Source: Cherax quadricarinatus (lineage: Eukaryota; Arthropoda; Malacostraca; Decapoda; Parastacidae). Taken from it: a stretch of 64,000 bases of DNA. The translations under genes were made by a program, and so were the position numbers. The notes under the pieces were generated by a model. The model searched no databases. It was not told the origin of the DNA and saw nothing but the letters and a program-made list of their open reading frames with translations. Below are positions 46,258-59,200 of the stretch, one piece after another (position 1 is the first letter of the stretch; every line of letters starts with the position of its first letter). The DNA is taken from positions 11,003,456-11,067,455 of the forward strand of contig NC_091378.1 in NCBI RefSeq assembly GCF_038502225.1. Reading direction: 5' to 3'.

Positions 46258-49200
46258 ATGCCAGGGATGGGGTTCACTTGTCTAGGTGTGGGGTGGGAGC
46301 ACTGGCCAACGCAGTGGAGGGAGCTGTTAGGTCTTTAAACTAGGAATAGTTAGTGGTATGGGTTTCTGCGGGAAAACTGAAGTCTCAGGGTAGTAATATG
46401 AGTACTAGGAGAACTAGTAATAGGCAAAATGAGGTGGATATCGGAAGGCCAGTGGCACTAATTGACAAGGACAGTAATAGGTTTAGTGGAATAACAGAAA
46501 GGAGCAGGAATGATAAAGAGAAAGGAGGGTCCTTAAGTATATATTACACAAATAGTCGCAGTGCTAGGAATAAGATGGACGAGTTGAGACTAGTTGCTAG
46601 TGCAGGTAACAGATGTATTTGCCATTACTGAGACGTGGTTTAATTCAAAAAGTCGGGACATGCCTGCAGAATGTCACATTCAGGGTTTCAAATTGTTCCA
46701 AGTAGATAGAAGTATCGGGAAGGGGGGTGGGGTGGCATTGTATGTCCGAGATCGCTTGAACTGTTGCATTAAAACGGGTATTAAGTCTGAAGTAACACAT
46801 ACAGAGTCTGTTTGGATAGAATTTTCAGAGGGGCATGAAAAATTAATTTTAGGTGTGATATACCGTCCCCCAAATTTAGATAGGGACCAGGGAAGACTAC
46901 TATGGGAGGAAATTGTTAGGGCCACAAGGCACGATAATGTAGTAATTCTAGGAGACTAACTTTAGTCATATTGATTGGAATTTCTTGACTGGGAATTTAG
47001 AATCATACGACTTCTTAGTAGTTCAGGATTGTTTTCTGAAGCAGTTTGTGACAGAACCTACAAGGGGTAATAACCTGCTTGACTTAGTTCTGGCAAACAA
47101 TGAATCCCTTGTTAATAATTTAGAAGTTTCAGAAGAACTGGGTGCTAGCGACCACAAATCAATTACATTTAGAATTGAATGGAAGTGTGATAGTAGGGAT
47201 AACTCAGTAACAGTCCCAGATTTTCGCTTAGCAGATTACGATGGGCTTAGAGAACACTTATCTGTTGACTGGGGTAACGAAGAGAGCTATCAATATGACA
47301 GTTTTCTGAACACAATACATGCTGCTCAAAGAACATTTATCCCTTATAAAGAAATTAGATCAAATAGAAATGACCCAAAATGGATGAATAATAGGCTGAA
47401 ATATCTACTAGGGCATAAGAAAGGAATTTATAGGCGTATCAAAAGAGGCGAGGGTCATCTTATGAATCGGTATATTGACACTAAGAGGGACATTAAAAAG
47501 GGGATAAGAAAAGCTAAAAGGGACTATGAAATTAAAGTTACTAGGGATTCTAAAACTAACCCAAAAAGTTTTTTCCAGGTATATAGAACAAAAGTCAGAG
47601 ATAAGATAGGTCCCCTTAAAAATAACTATGGGCATCTTACTGACAGAGAATGAAATGTGCTCGATTTTAAATAATTTTTTTCTCTCGGTTTTTACACAGG
47701 AAGACACTAATAATATTCCGGTAATTAATTTTTATAGTGGGCCAGAAGATAAATTATGTATCATAGTCACTAGTGAAATGGTTGTGAAGCAGATAGACCG
47801 ACTGAAGCAAAATAAGTCACCGGGTCCTGATGAGGTTTTTTCAAGGGTTCTAAAGGAATGCAAAATGGAAGTCTGTGAACCATTAACTAATATTTTTAAT
47901 TTATCTCTTCAAACCGGTGTAGTGTCTGATATGTGGAAGATGGCTAATGTAATTCCTATTTTTAAAACAGGGGACAAGTCGTTACCGTCAAATTACCGCC
48001 CAATAAGCCTGACCTCAATTGTAGGCAAATTACTAGAGTCAATTATAGCTCAAATTATAAGAAGCCATCTCGATAAGCATAGCTTGATTAATGATACTCA
48101 GCATGGATTCACAAGAGGCCGGTCTTGTCTAACTAATTTATTAACTTTTTTCAGTAAAGCTTTTGAGGCTGTTGACCACGATAAAGAATTTGATATTATT
48201 TACTTAGATTTTAGTAAGGCATTTGATAGAGTTCCGCACCAAAGACTGTTGAAAAAAGTAGCAGCTCATGGCATTGGGGGAAGAGTGCTCTCGTGGATCG
48301 AATCATGGCTCACAGACAGGAAGCAGAGTGTCCATAAATGGGGTTAAATCCGAGTGGGGATCAGTAACAAGTGGCGTTCCACAGGGATCAGTCTTGGGCC
48401 CGTTGTTGTTTATAATATATATCAATGATCTTTATGAAGGAATTCCTAGTGATATGAGCAAATTCGCCGATGACACGAAGATAGGTAGGATAATTGATTC
48501 AAACGTAGATGTTAGGGAACTTCAGGAGGATTTAGACAAACTCTACTCTTGGTCAGAAAAGTGGCAGATGCAGTTCAATGTAGATAAATGCAAGGTTCTG
48601 AAGCTCGGAAGTGTCCATAACCCTAGCACTTATAAGTTAAATAATGTAGAACTTAGCCATACAGATTGCGAAAAGGACTTGGGGGTTATGGTAAGCAGCA
48701 ACCTTAAACCAAGACAGCAATGCCTAAGCGTACGTAATAAGGCAAATAGATTACTGGGATTTATATCAAGAAGTGTAAGCAACAGAAGTCCAGAGGTCAT
48801 ACTGCAGCTTTATACATCATTAGTAAGGCCTCACCTAGATTATGTAGCTCAATTCTGGTCTCCATATTACAGAATGGACATAAATTCGTTAGAAAACATT
48901 CAGCGTAGGATGACTAAATTAATACATAGCATCAGAAATCTTCCTTATGAAGAAAGATTGAAGACTCTTAAGTTACATTCACTTGTTAGACGAAGAATGA
49001 GGGGAGACCTGATCGAAGTGTATAAGTGGAAGATAGGTATTAATAAAGGGGATATTAACAAGGTCTTGAGGATATCTCTCCAAGAGAGAACCCGCAGTAA
49101 TGGATTTAAATTAGATAAGTTTAGATTTAGAAAGGACATAGGAAAGTATTGGTTTGGAAATAGGGTAGTTGATGAGTGGAACAGTCTACCTAGTTGGGTT

Positions 49201-49420
49201 ATTGAGGCTAGGACTTTGGGTAGTTTCAAATTTAGGTTGGATAAGTACATGAGTGGGAGGGGTTGGATTTGAGTGGGACTTGCACATCAGAGCTTATTTC
49301 TTGGGTAGCATTGAAAATTGGGTTGGTCAAATGTTTGTTAGTGGGACGAATTGTAAAGGACCTGCCTAGTATGGGCCAACAGGCCTGCTGCAGTGTTCCT
49401 CCTTTCTTATGTTCTTATGT
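46258..49420 (+). mobile_element. CR1-like non-LTR retrotransposon 2
   Basis: A plus-strand element interrupting copy F, with a short leader, ORF2 (46530-49272) and a 3' UTR ending in tandem TTATGTTC-type octamers (49406-49420), a hallmark of CR1. No ORF1 is present, so it is either 5'-truncated or ORF1-poor. Copy F resumes at 49421 with loss of a few bases and without a clear target-site duplication, as is usual for CR1. Confidence 0.88.
46530..49272 (+). pseudogene. ORF2 (endonuclease-RT) of CR1-like element 2, few lesions
   Basis: The endonuclease starts with LSIYYTNSRSARNKMDEL and shifts frame near 46610. It then continues with FAITETWF, GKGGGVALYVRD and LGVIYRPPN, and is cut at 46956 where GDFN is damaged to GD then stop. 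After 46985: TEPTRGNNLLDLVLAN and ASDHKSI. RT: NYRPISLTSIVGKLLESII near 48000, TQHGFTRGRSCLTNLL near 48100, motif A IYLDFSKAFDRVPHQRLL near 48200. A shift at ~48330, then motif B SGVPQGSVLGPLLFIIYIND and motif C FADDTKIG near 48470. The last 300 codons are open to 49272. Relatively young. Confidence 0.88.
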
Positions 49421-50180
49421 AAAAGACGAGGCGAGGTCAGAACGGGGTGCGGTAACAAGAAGGGACCCGGGGGTAGTGGGGTCATTAATTGGGAACTCCA
49501 TGGTTAGGTTACTTTTCTTTTTGTTAAGAAAAAGAATAAAAAACGGAGGGACCGGGGAGGGATAGTTCCTAGGAGGAATGAAAGAGCCAGAAATCTCCCT
49601 CTGTGCCCAAGAGGACCTAAGCATTGCAAGTAGTGCAGATGCAGCATGGAACCCGTGCCATACCCTACCCTTCATGCCAGTAAACCAGCAATCCGGGATA
49701 GCAACCTCACATCTGCCGAGCTTCCTCGGTGGACAAAAGAGGGCAGCCGGATATCCACCACAAAGCATACCTCCTCTGGCCACCACCCCCGGAATCCAAA
49801 AGGTGGCTTCCAGAGATACACCCATCGCCCGAAAGACACCTAAAGCCGCCCTCTGGGATACCGGAGAGGGATCGAGACATCCCCAGGCGATCCAGATTCC
49901 ACGGCAAACTACGCCACCACAGAGAACCTCAACGGAATGGGATGGACTCTGGCACCCTGTCCCCTACCTAGGAACTAGCGTGGCTGTGGGAAAAATCCCA
50001 AAGGCCAAAAAGAGGAAGGGTAAAGGGAAGGGGTGGGGAAGAGGAAAGGAAAAAGGAGAGGATGGGATAGGGAAGAGGGGATTGGGGGGTAATTAGGTTG
50101 TGTCTGAGGAAGGAGACTGACAGGTCTAATTCCTCAGACCAAGAGCCTCTTCACCACGCCAAGTAGCCCCCCTTGAAGGG
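49421..50180 (-). mobile_element. I-like retrotransposon copy F, 5' end
   Basis: The first codons of ORF1 (near 49500, CCATGG start context kept), the leader with its conserved block (49600-50000) and the 5' terminus at 50180. The right-hand flank ACAAAAAC may be the target-site duplication. Confidence 0.85.
50084..50180 (-). ncRNA. HDV-like ribozyme candidate, copy F
   Basis: P2 G6 with C6 (50084-50089), the AACCUAAUUA joining strand and P4 are kept. P1 is shortened by one base at the very 5' end (CCCUUCA). Confidence 0.35.
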
Positions 50181-53240
<3,060 letters not shown>

Positions 53241-56200
53241 CTACCTTTTAACAAAACGACACACTTTCTTGCATGGAATGTATATGAACATATTTGTTCC
53301 TCTAGTAGAGGCGAGATTGTCACTTGAAGACGAGGCTGGGGTATCGGTTGGAGTTGAGACTCCAGTGACATTTGAGGGTTGGGCGTTTGCCTGCGAGGCT
53401 GAGTTAGTAGGCTGTCGTCGAGCCAGGGATGCATACCTCGCATTTTCCACGTGGACCTGAATACGGTATAACCTCATCGGAGTAACACACCGAGAATAAA
53501 TATTTTGAGTTCTTTGGCATTCGTTACACACCCACAGCTGGCAGTACTGACAGTGACGGTGCACCAGGGAGCCATCGTGAATGCATCGATCTTTGGATAC
53601 TTCTACTGGAGCCTCCTGAGAAGCTCTTGATGTTGCCAACAGTGTTATACATGGGTTATGCTCCACTGGTTGAAGACTGTGCTCTGTGGGCAAAAGTGGA
53701 ACCCTCGTTTCGGTTTCATTGGTAAAAGTTCCTGATGAATCCTCTGAAGCACAAGCTTTCTGGGTCTGAGCACCAAGGGCCACATCACTCCCTGATCTAG
53801 ATGCTCTAGTAAAGGCACGACGACCTTTCTTGGCACGAGCTGATGCACGTTGAGATCGAGAGAGAACAGATGGTTGGGGTCGAGATCCAGGGACAGCGGA
53901 TGGTTGGGGACGAGATCCAGGGACAGCGGATGGTTGGGGACGAGATCCAGGGACAGCGGATGGTTGGGGACGAGATCCAGGGACAGCGGATGGTTGGGGA
54001 CGAGATCCAGGGACAGCGGATGGTTGGGGACGAGATCCAGGGACAGCGGATGGTTGGGGACGAGATCCAGGGACAGCGGATGGTTGGGGACGAGATCCAG
54101 GGACAGCGGATGGTTGGGGACGAGATCCAGGGACAGCGGATGGTTGGGGACGAGATCCAGGGACAGCGGATGGTTGGGGACGAGATCCAGGGACAGCGGA
54201 TGGTTGGGGACGAGATCCAGGGACAGCGGATGGTTGGGGACGAGATCCAGGGACAGCAGAGGGCGGGGGTCCAGACCCAGGGACAGCAGAGGGCGGGGGT
54301 CCAGACCCAGGGACAGCAGAGGGCGGGGGTCCAGACCCAGGGACAGCAGAGGGCGGGGGTCCAGACCCAGGGACAGCAGAGGGCGGGGGTCCAGACCCAG
54401 GGACAGCAGAGGGCGGGGGTCCAGACCCAGGGACAGCAGAGGGCGGGGGTCCAGACCCAGGGACAGCAGAGGGCGGGGGTCCAGACCCAGGGACAGCAGA
54501 GGGCGGGGGTCCAGACCCAGGGACAGCAGAGGGCGGGGGTCCAGACCCAGGGACAGCAGAGGGCGGGGGTCCAGACCCAGGGACAGCAGAGGGCGGGGGT
54601 CCAGACCCAGGGACAGCAGAGGGCGGGGGTCCAGACCCAGGGACAGCAGAGGGCGGGGGTCCAGACCCAGGGACAGCAGAGGGCGGGGGTCCAGACCCAG
54701 GGACAGCAGAGGGCGGGGGTCCAGACCCAGGGACAGCAGAGGGCGGGGGTCCAGACCCAGGGACAGCAGAGGGCGGGGGTCCAGACCCAGGGACAGCAGA
54801 GGGCGGGGGTCCAGACCCAGGGACAGCAGAGGGCGGGGGTCCAGACCCAGGGACAGCAGAGGGCGGGGGTCCAGACCCAGGGACAGCAGAGGGCGGGGGT
54901 CCAGACCCAGGGACAGCAGAGGGCGGGGGTCCAGACCTAGGGACAGCAGAGGGCGGGGGTCCAGACCCAGGGACAGCAGAGGGAGGGGGTCCAGACCCAG
55001 GGACAGCAGAGGGCGGGGGTCCAGACCTAGGGACAGCAGAGGGCGGGGGTCCAGACCCAGGGACAGCAGAGGGCGGGGGTCCAGACCCAGGGACAGCAGA
55101 GGGACACCGAGATGAGGGAAGAAGAGCGTATGGGGACTGAGCTTGAAGAGAAACGTGGAGCCTGTACTGCCCTGCAGAGCAATAATCAAGTCTGTACCAA
55201 GTTGGAAAAACAGAAGCCTGTTTGTGCCACATTGCACGGGAGAGTGCAATAATGGAACGACCTCGTACTCTATCTGCAAGGTGTGCTGGGTGGACCAGTA
55301 TGTACCGACCAAAAGGGGAGAGCAATATTATCTTCTCTGATGTAGCAACAAGCGGCGAGACCGGGGCTGCTGCAGCAGCAACACGGGGTGGGGCCGGGGC
55401 TGCAACAGCAACATGCGGTGCAGCAGCAGGTGGTGGGGGGCCCGGGGCTGCAGCAGCAACACGGGGTGGGGCCGGGGCTGCAGCAGCAACATGCGGTGCA
55501 GCAGCAGGTGGTGGGGGGCCCGGGGCTGCAGCAGCAACATGCGGTGCAGCAGCAGGTGGTGGGGGGCCCGGGGCTGCAGCAGCAACATGCGGTGCAGCAG
55601 CAGGTGGTGGGGGGCCCGGGGCTACAGCAGCAACAGGTGATGAACAATTTACATTTAAAGTGTGAGCATTACTAGGTGCTGGAACATGTAGTCTTGCAGA
55701 CTGATCACTAAGACTTGATAGTCCTCCTACACAAGGAAGAGGTAAAGCACCATCTTGTCGAGGAGGAGTTACGCGAGATGAGAATTCTGGCCTAGATGTT
55801 TGAACTGCAATAATTTCTGGACCATCCAGAGAGAAAGGCTCAACTCCAATAGGTATTTGAACCTCAGGTTTGGAAGACTGTCGTGCAGGGGAAGTACAAA
55901 GGTAAGGTCTTTTAACTTGTTCCTTAAGTGGAGACGCAACCTCAGAGGGAGGAACATGTGACGTTGGATAAACTAGGCTGCCAGAGGGACTGGGAGGCGA
56001 CGCCGGAGCGTCAGGTCGGCCAGAGGGATTCGGGGGCGACGCCGGAGCGTCAGGTCGGCCAGAGGGATTCGGGGGCGACGCCGGAGCGTCAGGTCGGCCA
56101 GAGGGATTCGGGGGCGACGCCGGAGCGTCAGGTCGGCCAGAGGGATTCGGGGGCGACGCCGGAGCGTCAGGTCGGCCAGAGGGATTCGGGGGCGACGCCG

Positions 56201-59200
56201 GAGCGTCAGGTCGGCCAGAGGGATTCGGGGGCGACGCCGGAGCGTCAGGTCGGCCAGAGGGATTCGGGGGCGACGCCGGAGCGTCAGGTCGGCCAGAGGG
56301 ATTCGGGGGCGACGCCGGAGCGTCAGGTCGGCCAGAGGGATTCGGGGGCGACGCCGGAGCGTCAGGTCGGCCAGAGGGATTCGGGGGCGACGCCGGAGCG
56401 TCAGGTCGGCCAGAGGGATTCGGGGGCGACGCCGGAGCGTCAGGTCGGCCAGAGGGATTCGGGGGCGACGCCGGAGCGTCAGGTCGGCCAGAGGGATTCG
56501 GGGGCGACGCCGGAGCGTCAGGTCGGCCAGAGGGATTCGGGGGCGACGCCGGAGCGTCAGGTCGGCCAGAGGGATTCGGGGGCGACGCCGGAGCGTCAGG
56601 TCGGCCAGAGGGATTCGGGGGCGACGCCGGAGCGTCAGGTCGGCCAGAGGGATTCGGGGGCGACGCCGGAGCGTCAGGTCGGCCAGAGGGATTCGGGGGC
56701 GACGCCGGAGCGTCAGGTCGGCCAGAGGGATTCGGGGGCGACGCCGGAGCGTCAGGTCGGCCAGAGGGATTCGGGGGCGACGCCGGAGCGTCAGGTCGGC
56801 CAGAGGGATTCGGGGGCGACGCCGGAGCGTCAGGTCGGCCAGAGGGATTCGGGGGCGACGCCGGAGCGTCAGGTCGGCCAGAGGGATTCGGGGGCGACGC
56901 CGGAGCGTCAGGTCGGCCAGAGGGATTCGGGGGCGACGCCGGAGCGTCAGGTCGGCCAGAGGGATTCGGGGGCGACGCCGGAGCGTCAGGTCGGCCAGAG
57001 GGATTCGGGGGCGACGCCGGAGCGTCAGGTCGGCCAGAGGGATTCGGGGGCGACGCCGGAGCGTCAGGTCGGCCAGAGGGATTCGGGGGCGACGCCGGAG
57101 CGTCAGGTCGGCCAGAGGGATTCGGGGGCGACGCCGGAGCGTCAGGTCGGCCAGAGGGATTCGGGGGCGACGCCGGAGCGTCAGGTCGGCCAGAGGGATT
57201 CGGGGGCGACGCCGGAGCGTCAGGTCGGCCAGAGGGATTCGGGGGCGACGCCGGAGCGTCAGGTCGGCCAGAGGGATTCGGGGGCGACGCCGGAGCGTCA
57301 GGTCGGCCAGAGGGATTCGGGGGCGACGCCGGAGCGTCAGGTCGGCCAGAGGGATTCGGGGGCGACGCCGGAGCGTCAGGTCGGCCAGAGGGATTCGGGG
57401 GCGACGCCGGAGCGTCAGGTCGGCCAGAGGGATTCGGGGGCGACGCCGGAGCGTCAGGTCGGCCAGAGGGATTCGGGGGCGACGCCGGAGCGTCAGGTCG
57501 GCCAGAGGGATTCGGGGGCGACGCCGGAGCGTCAGGTCGGCCAGAGGGATTCGGGGGCGACGCCGGAGCGTCAGGTCGGCCACAGGGATTCGGGGGCGAC
57601 GCCGGAGCGTCAGGTCGGCCACAGGGATTCGGGGGCGACGCCGGAGCGTCTACTCGGCCACAGGGATTCGGGGGCGACGCCGGAGCGTCTACTCGGCCAC
57701 AGGGATTCGGGGGCGACGCCGGAGCGTCTACTCGGCCAGAGGGATTCGGGGGCGACGCCGGAGCGTCTACTCGGCCAGAGGGATTCAGGGGCGACGCCGG
57801 AGCGTCTACTCGGCCAGAGGGATTCAGGGTCGACGCCGGAGCGTCTACTCGGCCAGAGGGATTCAGGGGCGACGCCGGAGCGTCTACTCGGCCAGAGGGA
57901 TTCAGGGATTCGGGGGCGACGCCGGAGCGTCGACGCCGGAGCGTCTACTCGGCCAGAGGGATTCAGGGGACGCCGGAGCGTCTGCTCGGCCACGCTGCTC
58001 GGCCAGAGGGATTCGGGGGCGACGCCGGAGCGTCTACTCGGCCAGAGGGATTCAGGGGCGACGCCGGAGCGTCTACTCGGCCAGAGGGATTCAGGGGCGA
58101 CGCCGGAGCGTCTACTCGGCCAGAGGGATTCAGGGGCGACGCCGGAGCGTCTACTCGGCCAGAGGGATTCAGGAGCGACGCTGGAACGTATAATCTTGAG
58201 AGAGTTGAAGGGATTGTTGAAACATTTCCATCTGAAGACAAACCTAATGCAGTTCTAACGTCCAGTTTCATACTCTCAGCAGCATGGAAAATTCTACCAT
58301 CTAGTTTTTCATCTAGTTTTGCCGACCGATCTGCGCATTTGTGTCTTTTTACACATCTACTCTTATAACTTTTTGCTGAGTAGTTAGTTGGTACACACGT
58401 CTCGTTCAAGGTCAGAGCCCTAACTGTGGCACGCTGTCTAAGGCCTCCTGATATACTTGCATCCTTGGCAGATCGAACTGGATGTAAACGTGGACCGTTT
58501 TTATATTTAGCTATTCTACTGTAGTTTTTCCTTCTCCGTAATATTGGAGCTCTGGCACCATTTGTTGACTTAACTGATGAGGCACTGACACGCTTCATAT
58601 ATTTATCGGAAAGCACTATGGCATGTTTTTTATACCGGCGTAGATGGGCATAGGTAAGTTTGATGGATGGAATTTGAATTGCACTGGTAACTTGCCTAAC
58701 TGAATGAGCACTGGCTCTCTTTCCTGGCTTATCTGAAGGTGCAATGGCTGCCATAGTTGGTGCAAGAGCGTCCATGGCTCCCCCCGCCGGTGGTACAAGA
58801 GGGTCCCTGGCTATCTTCGATCGTGGTACAAGAGGGTCCCTGGCTATCTTCGATCGTGGTACAAGAGGGTCCCTGGCTATCTTCGATCGTGGTACAAGAG
58901 GGTCCCTGGCTATCTTCGATCGTGGTACAAGAGGGTCCCTGGCTATCTTCGATCGTGGTACAAGAGCGTCCCTGGCTATCTTCGATCGTGGTACAAGAGC
59001 GTCCCTGGCTCCCCCTGCTGGTGGCGCAAGAGGGTCCCTGGCTATCTTCGATCGTGGTACAAGAGGGTCCCTGGCTATCTTCGATCGTGGTACAAGAGGG
59101 TCCCTGGCTATCTTCGATCGTGGTACAAGAGGGTCCCTGGCTATCTTCGATCGTGGTACAAGAGGGTCCCTGGCTATCTTCGATCGTGGTACAAGAGCGT

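Noticed and set aside
53843..55115. Plus-strand Arg/Gly/Ser and Gln-rich open frames over the 30-bp array
   Set aside because: Antisense shadows of the PSAVPGS array, confined to the repeat.
53645..55312. 555-codon minus-strand frame rich in LLSLGLDPRP
   Set aside because: An out-of-phase reading of the same 30-bp array. It does not connect to the Cys-rich C-terminus or to the upstream arrays.
55928..58258. 776-codon plus-strand open frame over the 39-bp array, plus the alternative minus-strand frame at 55973-57622
   Set aside because: The unit happens to be open in several frames. Only the minus frame reading PNPSGRPDAPASP continues into open unique sequence on both sides.
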